A stretch of 64,000 nucleotides of DNA from Actinomycetes bacterium (GTDB lineage: Bacteria; Actinomycetota; Acidimicrobiia; Acidimicrobiales; Palsa-688), in contig JAKCDU010000008.1 of assembly GCA_021838445.1 (NCBI GenBank), forward strand, positions 20,108 to 84,107, given 5' to 3'. The translations under genes were made by a program, and so were the position numbers. Each line of letters starts with the position of its first letter. Position 1 is the stretch's first letter. This document shows, piece after piece, positions 10,103 to 17,271 of the stretch. The notes beneath the pieces were generated by a model. It saw only the letters and a program-made list of their open reading frames with translations, did no database searches and had not been told where the DNA came from.

Positions 10103-10582
10103 ATGCGTTGGTGGAAGAAGAGATGGACGGCGTCGAGACCCTCGGCGGGTGGGTGTCCCGAACGGACCAACGTCGGTAGCCGCAGGGGCGACGGCGGGTG
10201 CCTCCAGGGCTCGGGTCCCGTGGCGGGGGCACCGCCCCGGGCCCTGCTCGACGATGCCGACTGGGATCAGATCGAAGCGTTCATGTCAGGCGACACCCGA
10301 GGTGGCCCGGAGCCGACCCCCAGCGACTTCGTGATCGCCGCCATGGAGGCCCTGGAGGTCGCCGTCGGCGATCAGCCGAGGGTTGCCGCGTCGCTGGCGA
10401 CCAACCGGTTGTTGGACCTCTGGGACGCGGCTCGGGCCTTCGGTCCCGAGGTGGCGCGCCCCGCCGCCGACCTTCTCACCTCTGTGGTCAGTCGCCAGCT
10501 CGTGAGCGCCGACGAGGTGAGAGTGGTGTGTGCCCAGACCAGGGTCGCACTCATGTCCCACTCCGGGCCGGCTCCGTCCTGA
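10103..10582 (+). CDS. Hypothetical protein
   Basis: 159 residues. The N-terminal 45 residues are Arg/Gly-rich and low complexity, so the true start may be further in. The remainder looks like a compact all-helical domain (DWDQIEAFMSGD, DFVIAAMEALEVAVGD, ATNRLLDLWDAARAFG, ADLLTSVVSRQLV). GAAGG lies 7 bases before ATG 10103. No signal peptide, membrane segment or known motif is visible. The codon pattern supports real coding in the C-terminal two thirds. Confidence 0.55.
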   Translation: MRWWKKRWTASRPSAGGCPERTNVGSRRGDGGCLQGSGPVAGAPPRALLDDADWDQIEAFMSGDTRGGPEPTPSDFVIAAMEALEVAVGDQPRVAASLATNRLLDLWDAARAFGPEVARPAADLLTSVVSRQLVSADEVRVVCAQTRVALMSHSGPAPS

Positions 10583-10694
10583 ACCTCCAACGCCTCAGGG
10601 CTCTGGGCCCTATCTGGACCGCCTTCGGGCCGCCTGGGCTCCGGTGGCCCCGGCCCTATCTGGCCCCCTTGCGGGCAGTCCGGGGCGCGCCTGC

Positions 10695-10964
10695 TCACGC
10701 CAGGTTCATGAACATCTTCTCCACTTCGGGCAGGACGTACCCCTCGGCTTCAGCCTTGGCTGGATCGGAGATGCAGTAGGCCAGGCCGGCGGACACCAAC
10801 TTGAACGCCGCCCGGTCGACGGCCTTGGACACCGCGGTCAGTTGGGTGACCACGTCGCGGCAGTCCCGGCCCTCGGCCAGCATTCGCTCGACGCCTTGAA
10901 CCTGGCCGGCTACACGGCGGAGGCGCTTGCGCAGGTCGTCGACCACATCATCGGGAAGTTCCAC
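10695..10964 (-). CDS. CsoR/RcnR/CstR-family repressor, CstR-like Cys-x-Cys variant
   Basis: 89 residues. The fold signature is clear: RLRRVAGQVQGVERMLAEGR, then DCRDVVTQLTAVSKAVDRA. In copper-sensing CsoR the ligands are Cys-x24-His-x3-Cys. Here the two Cys are kept 29 apart (C35, C64), but the His position is Gly60. That two-thiol arrangement matches the persulfide sensor CstR better than a Cu(I) sensor. GTG 10964 has AGGAG 7 bases upstream. It is divergent from an MMPL transporter, with three ATACCC/GGGTAT-type sites between them, so it most likely represses that transporter and itself. Thiol chemistry of the inducer is inference. Confidence 0.85.
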   Translation of the reverse strand: MELPDDVVDDLRKRLRRVAGQVQGVERMLAEGRDCRDVVTQLTAVSKAVDRAAFKLVSAGLAYCISDPAKAEAEGYVLPEVEKMFMNLA

Positions 10965-10979
10965 GGAGTGCTCCTGTTC

Positions 10980-11004
10980 GTATACCCGGGTGTCCCGGGT
11001 ATAC
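10980..11004. promoter_or_regulatory. Perfect palindromic operator, CsoR-family type
   Basis: GTATACCCGGG-TGT-CCCGGGTATAC: 11-bp perfect arms with a 3-base spacer, 16 bp before the csoR-like start. Cores TACCC/GGGTA are typical of CsoR/CstR operators. Confidence 0.8.
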
Positions 11005-11047
11005 CTCCCAGGGTACCCGCGCCGAACCGCAGGAGGCCATGGTCATC

Positions 11048-11061
11048 TACCTATGGGGGTA
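11048..11061. promoter_or_regulatory. Imperfect CsoR-like operator
   Basis: TACCTATGGGGGTA has TACC/GGTA arms and a G-rich centre like CsoR operators. It is the weakest of the three sites. Confidence 0.45.
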
Positions 11062-11113
11062 TCACCCTTTCGGATTGGACGACCCCTGTCCCTTACGGAA
11101 CACTGGACGTTAG

Positions 11114-11129
11114 ATACCCCACCGGGTAT
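11114..11129. promoter_or_regulatory. Operator ATACCC-N4-GGGTAT before the MMPL gene
   Basis: ATACCCCACCGGGTAT: 6-bp arms with a 4-base spacer, 27 bases before the MMPL start codon. Repressor bound here would block transcription of the transporter gene. Confidence 0.7.
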
Positions 11130-11156
11130 ATGTCGACCCGTTCCTGAGGAGGACAG

Positions 11157-13349
11157 ATGACGACCACGGACCTGGCCCCCCCGCCCGCGGCCGCCCATGC
11201 CGATGACCACCGCTCCGGTTGGATGGCCCGTCTCGGGGCCTGGACCGCCGGTCACCTACGCCAGGTCCTGGCTGCGTGGCTGGTGGTCCTGATCGCCTTC
11301 GGGGTGTTCGCCCCAAAGGTGCAGTCGTCTCTCGCCGGTGCCGGGTGGCAGGACTCCACGTCCCAGTCGGTGCAGGCCCGCAACCTCATCCAGAGGGACT
11401 TCGCCGGTCTCGGATCCAGCGCTCTTCAGGCCGTGATCGTCGATCGCAACTCGGCGATCTCCGCTGATCCGGTAGCCCAGTCCATCGTGGCCCGGGCCAC
11501 GGCTCTCCTGAAGGCCGATAAGCGGGTCTCGACCGTCGTGGCACCCACCCCCGGAACGTCCCTGTCGGCTGATGGCCGAACGGGTGTCATCACCGCCGGG
11601 GCCGCCGCCGACACCAACGCCATGGTGAAAGCCGCCGAGCAGCTGGCGTCACCTCTCGCCAAGCTCGGCCACGGCGGGGTCAGCGTCACCCTCACGGGGG
11701 ACAGCGCCCTGTGGGCCAACTTCAACTCGGCCAATCACTCGGCGATGATGCGTTCGGAGATGCTGTCCTGGCCGGTCACGCTGGCCATCCTGGCCGTGGC
11801 CTTTGGGAGCCTCGTCGCTGCTGGTCTGCCCCTCATGCTCACGATGGCCGGCCTGCTCGTCGCCGCCGGAGCCCTGGTCCTGGCCGACCGCCTGGCTCCC
11901 ATCTCCATCTGGGCGCTGAACTTCGCCTTGATGTTCGCCTTGGCGCTGGGTATCGACTACGCCCTGTTCCTCGTCGTGCGCTTCCGCTCGGCCCTGCATC
12001 GCCGGGGGGCGCAGCCCGGGGACCGGGCCGCGGCGGTGGCCGCGGTGGCCGAGACGATGGCCACTGCCGGCAAGGCCGTCGCCTTCTCCGCCGTCACTGT
12101 GCTGGCCTCGCTGGCGGCCATCCTGCTCGTGCCCTCCCCGGCCTTTCGCTCAATGGCGCTCGGAATCATGCTGTCGGTGATCGCCGTGCTGGCCGCCACC
12201 CTCACCCTGCTGCCCGCAGTTCTGGGCAAGCTGGGGACGAGGATCGACCAGGGGCGTCTCTCCTTCAAGCGAGCGACGCCCCGTGAGCACCCCCACGGCC
12301 ACCGCCTCGAGCAGCGCCTTCACGCCTGGGGGCGGCTGATGTGGCGCCACCCGGTCATATCCGGAGCGGTTGCCCTGGCCATCCTGGTGGCCGCAGCCGC
12401 ACCGGCCCTCGGGCTGCGCACCTCCATGCCCTCCATCACCATCATCCCGGCGTCGGCCAACGCCCGGGTCGGCTACGACCAGGTGACCTCAGCCTTCGGG
12501 CCCGGGGCTCCTGGAACCCTCCAGGTCGTCGTTCCCGCCGCGGGGCAAGCGGAGGCCCTTTCCACCCTCGCCGGCCTGCGGGGGGTGGCTGCGGTCGTGC
12601 CCGGACCGAGCCGCGCCGGCTTCTACCTGGATCAGGTGGTGCCCACGACCGGACCCTCCTCGACCGCCACCGGAGCCACCATCGAACGCCTGCGGGCGGC
12701 CCTCCCGGCCGGGAGTCTGGTCGGTGGCGCGGCGGCCGAGAACCACGACCTGCAGCACGCACTCGCCAGTCGCACCCCGCTGGTCTTCGGGATCCTGGCC
12801 GGCATGGGGTTCCTCCTCCTGTTGGTCGCTCTGGGAGCCCCTTTGATCGCCTTCGCCGGGGTCGCCGTCACCGCCCTGTCGGTGGCCGGAGCGTTCGGGG
12901 TGGCCCGGCTCATCTTCCAGGACGGTCATCTCTCGGGCATCTTGAACTTCACGCCCCAGGGTTTCGTCGACGCCTGGGGTCCCCTGTTCTTCGGAGCCAT
13001 GGTCTTCGGGGTGGCCATGGACTACACCCTGTTCCTGCTCTCCGCAGCCAAGGAGCGCTACGAGACCCATCCTGACCCAGAGCACGCCATGACCGGGTCG
13101 GTCGGTACCTCGGGCCGGGTGGTCATCTCGGCGGCCGTGGTGATGATCGCGGTGTTCATGACCTTTGCCCTCTCCGGGCCGCTGGCACCCAAGGAGATGG
13201 GGGTCATACTGGCGGTGGCGGTGGCCCTTGACGCTCTGGTGGTGCGCATGGTGCTCCTGCCTGTCGTGCTCCGCCTCGGTGGGCACTGGGCGTGGCACCG
13301 GCCGGCGTGGATGGCCAAAGTCATCCCCCACGTCCGCTTCTCTCACTGA
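11157..13349 (+). CDS. MMPL-family (RND superfamily) transporter
   Basis: 730 residues. It has the MMPL plan: TM1 (VLAAWLVVLIAFGVF), a periplasmic domain, TM2-6, a second periplasmic domain and TM7-12. Asp-Tyr proton-relay pairs are present in both halves (ALGIDYALFLVV and GVAMDYTLFLLS), as in MmpL3. The product should export a lipid or amphipathic compound using proton motive force. GAGGAGG sits 4 bases before the ATG. Operator-like sites upstream and a divergent CsoR/CstR-like gene point to inducible expression under thiol or metal stress. The substrate is unknown. Confidence 0.92.
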   Translation: MTTTDLAPPPAAAHADDHRSGWMARLGAWTAGHLRQVLAAWLVVLIAFGVFAPKVQSSLAGAGWQDSTSQSVQARNLIQRDFAGLGSSALQAVIVDRNSAISADPVAQSIVARATALLKADKRVSTVVAPTPGTSLSADGRTGVITAGAAADTNAMVKAAEQLASPLAKLGHGGVSVTLTGDSALWANFNSANHSAMMRSEMLSWPVTLAILAVAFGSLVAAGLPLMLTMAGLLVAAGALVLADRLAPISIWALNFALMFALALGIDYALFLVVRFRSALHRRGAQPGDRAAAVAAVAETMATAGKAVAFSAVTVLASLAAILLVPSPAFRSMALGIMLSVIAVLAATLTLLPAVLGKLGTRIDQGRLSFKRATPREHPHGHRLEQRLHAWGRLMWRHPVISGAVALAILVAAAAPALGLRTSMPSITIIPASANARVGYDQVTSAFGPGAPGTLQVVVPAAGQAEALSTLAGLRGVAAVVPGPSRAGFYLDQVVPTTGPSSTATGATIERLRAALPAGSLVGGAAAENHDLQHALASRTPLVFGILAGMGFLLLLVALGAPLIAFAGVAVTALSVAGAFGVARLIFQDGHLSGILNFTPQGFVDAWGPLFFGAMVFGVAMDYTLFLLSAAKERYETHPDPEHAMTGSVGTSGRVVISAAVVMIAVFMTFALSGPLAPKEMGVILAVAVALDALVVRMVLLPVVLRLGGHWAWHRPAWMAKVIPHVRFSH

Positions 13350-13377
13350 CCGGTTTCTGTCACTGATCGGTTCCGGA

Positions 13378-13430
13378 GCGGCCGCTCTCCTTCCCGGGGG
13401 GCGGCCGCTGGCCTACCGGGGGGCGGCCGC
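13378..13430. repeat. Three GCGGCCGC palindromes about 22 bp apart
   Basis: GCGGCCGC occurs at 13378-13385, 13401-13408 and 13423-13430. The last two lie inside a 15-bp direct repeat (CCGGGGGGCGGCCGC), and the first within the palindrome GAGCGGCCGCTC. They fill the gap between the convergent MMPL and cyclase genes and could act as a terminator or a phased protein-binding array. Confidence 0.6.
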
Positions 13431-13438
13431 AGGAGTGC

Positions 13439-14734
13439 TCAGCCGACGACCCTCAGAGGGCGGTTACCCTTCAGGCCGTACATGGCCCGGTCGGCGCGGA
13501 TGAGCACCGAGCTGATGGTGTCACCGGGTTCGGTGAAGGTGAAGCCGATGCTGGCCCGGATCACGGTGTCACGCTCGCCGACGCGGACCGAGTGGCTCAT
13601 GGCCTCGATGAGCCTCCGGTCGAGACGGGCCTCGTCGCCGACTTCGGGGGCGATGACCACGAACTCGTCGCCCCCGTAACGTCCTACGAGGTCCGACGGC
13701 CGTACCGTGTCGCTCAGCCGCTGCGCCACTGCCCGCAGCACCTCGTCACCGAAATGATGGCCGTAGCGGTCGTTGAGCCCCTTGAAGCCGTCGAGGTCGA
13801 TGAACGCGACCGCAGTTGGGCGCTGATGGTCGAGCAACGACTGGAGACGGCGGTCCACCGCCGCCCGGTTGGCCAGGCCGGTCAGAGGGTCCTTGAGGGC
13901 CAGGTCGGCGAGGGCGTTCTGGTAGGCCCTGAGCTTGGTGATGTTGTGCGCCGAGACCACGATCCCGGGCACGGTCGGGTCGTCGGTCATGTCGGCCAAG
14001 GCCAGGGCGAAAGGCATGGGCCGGCCGTCGGTGTCGAGCAGCCCGGCCTCGACCGTCACCGGTTCCTGGTCGCCGGCCGGCACGGACATGCAGACGCTCA
14101 GCGCGTCGCTCACCTTCTGTACGTCCGAGGGTTGCACCAGCTCCAGCAGGTGGGTTCCTTCCAGGGCGGCGGGGTGGTATCCGAGCAACCGGGTCACTGC
14201 GGCCGACGTGGCCTGGATGGTCCCGTCCCGCCCGAGCAGCACCAGGGCGCTCGGCGCGTTGCTGACCACGGCACGGAACCGGGCGTCGTCGTTGCCCCCC
14301 ACTTCCCAACGTCGCCTCTGGGTCAGGTCCCGCAGCGTGACGATCAGGCAGTCCACGCCGGGTACGCCCAGACAGTTGGCGCCGATCGCTTCGAGCAGGC
14401 GCCAGCCCCCCGGAGCCTGGACCCTGACCTCGATGAGGGGGCTGACGTCATCGGATTGGAGGCTGTCGAGGGTGAGAAGGGCCAGGTGCAGGTCCTCGGG
14501 GTGCACCAGGTCGAGCACCGAGCGTCCGATGGGCGTCGAGCGGGGCTGCCCGAACATCGCCGCGGCGCGACGATTGGCCCATTCGAGGCGCCCCTGGCCA
14601 TCGATGCCCACGAGCGGATCGGGTAACGCGTCGAGCCAGGACTTCCCCGCCCGGATCGGTCTCACCTGCGGTGTGTCGGATGTCGTGGAGGTGGGCTTTA
14701 CCGGGCTGTCGGATCCGGAATCAGGAGGGCTCAC
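13439..14734 (-). CDS. Diguanylate cyclase with two PAS domains (PAS-PAS-GGDEF)
   Basis: 431 residues, no membrane segment. PAS 1 spans about 30-145 (LPDPLVGIDGQGRLEWANRR) and PAS 2 about 155-270 (APSALVLLGRDGTIQ). The GGDEF domain is at 275-431 with a complete active site (FIDLDGFKGLNDRYG, YGGDEFVVIA). An RPSD inhibitory site lies exactly five residues before GGDEF, so product feedback is expected. It should make c-di-GMP from GTP in response to a cytoplasmic ligand or redox signal. GTG 14734 is 17 bases from the divergent acetyltransferase start, so their promoters overlap. It could feed the c-di-GMP receptors at 59-62 kb. Confidence 0.92.
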   Translation of the reverse strand: MSPPDSGSDSPVKPTSTTSDTPQVRPIRAGKSWLDALPDPLVGIDGQGRLEWANRRAAAMFGQPRSTPIGRSVLDLVHPEDLHLALLTLDSLQSDDVSPLIEVRVQAPGGWRLLEAIGANCLGVPGVDCLIVTLRDLTQRRRWEVGGNDDARFRAVVSNAPSALVLLGRDGTIQATSAAVTRLLGYHPAALEGTHLLELVQPSDVQKVSDALSVCMSVPAGDQEPVTVEAGLLDTDGRPMPFALALADMTDDPTVPGIVVSAHNITKLRAYQNALADLALKDPLTGLANRAAVDRRLQSLLDHQRPTAVAFIDLDGFKGLNDRYGHHFGDEVLRAVAQRLSDTVRPSDLVGRYGGDEFVVIAPEVGDEARLDRRLIEAMSHSVRVGERDTVIRASIGFTFTEPGDTISSVLIRADRAMYGLKGNRPLRVVG

Positions 14735-14738
14735 CGGC

Positions 14739-14744
14739 TAGGGT
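14739..14744 (+). promoter_or_regulatory. -10 element TAGGGT, leaderless start of the GNAT gene
   Basis: TAGGGT, 7 bases, then ATG 14752. Confidence 0.6.
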
Positions 14745-14751
14745 GGCCCCG

Positions 14752-15342
14752 ATGGCGGGCTCCACCGGCCGCGGTGAGGGGAGGCTGGTCCCCACGGCCG
14801 GGCGCGGCGTGGCCACGGTGCGCATGGCGGGGCCGGCGGATGTCGGTGCCGTCGTGGAACTGGTCGAATCGGCCTACCGGGGGGAGGCCAGCCGGGCCGG
14901 TTGGACGACCGAGGCCGATCTCCTCGACGGCCAGCGCACCGACGCCGCCGAGGTGGTCGCGGCAATATCGGCCGACTACTCGGAAGTGCTACTTCTGGAG
15001 GTGCCCGGCGCACCCGGCGGCCCGGAAACGGTGGGCTGCTGCCACGTGGAGATGGGCGAGCCGGGGCTCGCCTGGTTCGGCTTGTTCGCCGTCCGCCCGG
15101 TGGGGCAGGGTGCCGGTCACGGGTCGAGCCTGCTCACCGAGGCCGGTCGGGTCGCGGCTGCTTGGGGCTGCGGGGAATTGCGCCTGCTCGTCATCCGCCA
15201 GCGGCTTGACCTCATCGACTGGTATCGCCGGAGAGGATTCCGGCCAACCGGCGAGACCAAGCCGTTCCCATACGGGGACGAGCGTTTCGGTCGCCCCCGC
15301 CGCGACGACCTCGAGTTCGCAGTGCTCGCCGCGCCGCTGTAG
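14752..15342 (+). CDS. GNAT-family N-acetyltransferase
   Basis: 196 residues from ATG 14752, chosen for the leaderless -10. The GNAT pattern is visible: strand-helix start (VRMAGPADVGAVVELVESAYRGE), LAWFGLFAVRPVGQGAGHGSSL with the acetyl-CoA pyrophosphate-binding Q-x-x-G-x-G/S turn, then LRLLVIRQRLDLIDWYRRRGFRPTGE as the C-terminal substrate part. It transfers acetyl from acetyl-CoA to an amine that cannot be named from sequence. It is divergent from the PAS-GGDEF gene. Confidence 0.85.
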   Translation: MAGSTGRGEGRLVPTAGRGVATVRMAGPADVGAVVELVESAYRGEASRAGWTTEADLLDGQRTDAAEVVAAISADYSEVLLLEVPGAPGGPETVGCCHVEMGEPGLAWFGLFAVRPVGQGAGHGSSLLTEAGRVAAAWGCGELRLLVIRQRLDLIDWYRRRGFRPTGETKPFPYGDERFGRPRRDDLEFAVLAAPL

Positions 15343-15390
15343 CCGCCGTTACCCCTAGCGCCGGGAGACGGGTCTGGTGCCGGGCGCCGC

Positions 15391-15741
15391 TCAGACGAGA
15401 GCGCCGGTGCCCGACCCCGCCCGGGTCACCAGCTCCGAGCAGAGGAGGCGCTGGTCAGGGACCGTCCGGCCGCCTATCACCCGCACCACCTCGACCCACC
15501 CCGTGCGGCTGTGCCGTACGGCGTCAGGTGCGGCGGCCCGCCCCGACCCGACGAGTTCGAGCATCCGAGCCGACACCGGGGCGCACAGCCAGGACACCCT
15601 GTCTCCTTCGGCGGCCTCCTCGACGATGAGCCAGTGCTCGCCGAGGGTATCGGTGGCGCTGAACACGGCTCGCCGATCGGGCTGCCTTTCGAGCACGGTT
15701 TCGACGTTCAACTCCAACTCGAATCCGCAAAATTTCAACAC
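15391..15741 (-). CDS. Hypothetical small protein
   Basis: 116 residues from GTG 15741 (VLKFCGFELELNVETVL...), with GGGGAA about 5 bases upstream. The longer track ORF (start 16194) is antisense inside the oxidase gene and has no coding character there. A core ELELNVETVLERQPDRRAVFSATDTLGEHW is followed by two Cys (WLCAPV, LLCSEL). No signal peptide or membrane segment is seen. The family is not recognised. Confidence 0.6.
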   Translation of the reverse strand: MLKFCGFELELNVETVLERQPDRRAVFSATDTLGEHWLIVEEAAEGDRVSWLCAPVSARMLELVGSGRAAAPDAVRHSRTGWVEVVRVIGGRTVPDQRLLCSELVTRAGSGTGALV

Positions 15742-15868
15742 ACGAGTTCCCCGGTTCGGGCACGGCAATACGCCGCCGCCTCTGTCGAACCTATCACCGG
15801 CCAAAGCGGGCGCCGACCATCTTCGTGGCCGTGTCGGGCGGCCCGGTCGGCGGGGGTCCGGGGCCGTG

Positions 15869-17218
15869 TCAGGTGTCGGCAGGTGGGGGCGGTGGCTCGG
15901 GGTAACCGCACGGGCCGAGCACCCGGTCCAGGTAACGGTTGGCGAACACGCCGTCGGGATCGAGGGCCTGGCGGAGCCCGACGAACTCGTCGAAGCGGGG
16001 GTAGCGGGTCCGCAGAAGCTCGGCGTCGAGATCGTGGAGCTTTCCCCAGTGCGGCCGGTAGCCGTAGTCGTCGAGGACGCGGGCCACCAGCCGGAAGTAC
16101 GGCAGGTGGTCCTGCGAGGCCGGAACATGGAACGCCAGGTAGACGCTGTCGCGGCCCGATGCCGTGGAGAGGGGAACGTCGTCGGCGGCGGCAACCCGCA
16201 ACTCGACGGGGAAGGCGATGTTCAGGCCTGACGCCTCCACCGCTCCCACCACGGCCCGTATGGCTTCGGTGGCCGCGGCGCGCGGCACCGCCAGCTCCAT
16301 CTCCTTGAAGCGGACCCGCCGGGGGGAGGTGAACACCTTGTAGGAGAGATCCGTGAACGACCGCGGCCCCAGCGCGCGGGCCGCGACCCGGTTGAGCGGC
16401 CTTATCCACGACGGTCGCCTCTGGCCCAGTTGCACGGTCCAGCCGAACACCCGGTTGGCCAGCAGTTCGTCGTCCACCCACTCCTTCCAAGCCGGTAGGA
16501 GGTCGAGCCCCTCGGCGAGAGGCAGGCGGGTGTTGCGCTTGACCTGGGCGGAGCCGGTGTGGGGAAACCAGAAGGCCTCGAAATGGTCGAAGGTGGTGGC
16601 CAGCTCCTCGAAGCGGTTCAGGAGCTCGTCGAGAGGCATCGGGCCCTCCTCGGCCCGCAGCGTGAACAGCGGCACGGTCCGGAGAGCCACCTTGGTGATG
16701 ATCCCGAGCGCCCCGAGCCCCACCCGTGCTGCCGACCAGATCTCCCGGCGCTCACTCGGCGAGCACCAAAGGATGGTGGAGTCGGCCATGACCATTTCCA
16801 GCCCCACCACCTGGGTAGCGATTCCTCCGAACCGCTCACCGGTGCCGTGGGTGCCGGTGGATATGGCTCCGGCGATGGTCTGCGCGTCTATGTCGCCCAG
16901 GTTCGTGAGGGCCAGCCCGAGGCCGGCCAGCAGGTCGTTCAACCGGTGCAGGCTGGTTCCCGCCCCCACCACCACCACGCCCGTGTCACGATCCGCCGAC
17001 AACAGGTCATCGAGGTTCGAGAGGTCCACTACCACCTCTTCTGGCCGGGCGACGCCGCTGAAGGAATGTCCCGAGCCCACCGCCTTCACCCTCTGGCGGC
17101 GTGCCGCGGCCGCGCCGACGATAGCCGCGAGGTCGTCGGCGGCTCGGGGCTGTTCCATCCGCACCGCCTCGGCCGACTGGTTGCCCGCCCAGTTGGTCCA
17201 CGTTCCCACCGGCCGCAA
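15869..17218 (-). CDS. FAD-linked sugar-lactone oxidase (D-arabinono-1,4-lactone oxidase/gulonolactone dehydrogenase family)
   Basis: 449 residues. The N-terminal PCMH FAD domain includes VKAVGSGHSFSG. The His in GSGHS is the position of covalent flavin attachment in alditol oxidase, so covalent FAD is likely. GAISTGTHGTG and LGALGIITKVAL are further FAD-contact motifs. The C-terminal ALO domain ends with RPHWGKLHDLD, holding the HWGK signature of aldonolactone oxidases. The family oxidises sugar lactones or alditols with oxygen or cytochrome as acceptor. The start is TTG 17218; an in-frame GTG at 17209 is an alternative. Confidence 0.88.
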   Translation of the reverse strand: MRPVGTWTNWAGNQSAEAVRMEQPRAADDLAAIVGAAAARRQRVKAVGSGHSFSGVARPEEVVVDLSNLDDLLSADRDTGVVVVGAGTSLHRLNDLLAGLGLALTNLGDIDAQTIAGAISTGTHGTGERFGGIATQVVGLEMVMADSTILWCSPSERREIWSAARVGLGALGIITKVALRTVPLFTLRAEEGPMPLDELLNRFEELATTFDHFEAFWFPHTGSAQVKRNTRLPLAEGLDLLPAWKEWVDDELLANRVFGWTVQLGQRRPSWIRPLNRVAARALGPRSFTDLSYKVFTSPRRVRFKEMELAVPRAAATEAIRAVVGAVEASGLNIAFPVELRVAAADDVPLSTASGRDSVYLAFHVPASQDHLPYFRLVARVLDDYGYRPHWGKLHDLDAELLRTRYPRFDEFVGLRQALDPDGVFANRYLDRVLGPCGYPEPPPPPADT

Positions 17219-17271
17219 CCTAGCCGCTGAAGCGTGGAAAGATGCTCGGGTCCGCCGAGATGGGAGGGTGC

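Noticed and set aside
15742-16194. N-terminal part of the 267-residue minus ORF at 15391-16194
   Set aside because: It lies antisense-frame within the FAD oxidase gene and is Arg/Pro-rich. Only the part from GTG 15741 has normal protein character.
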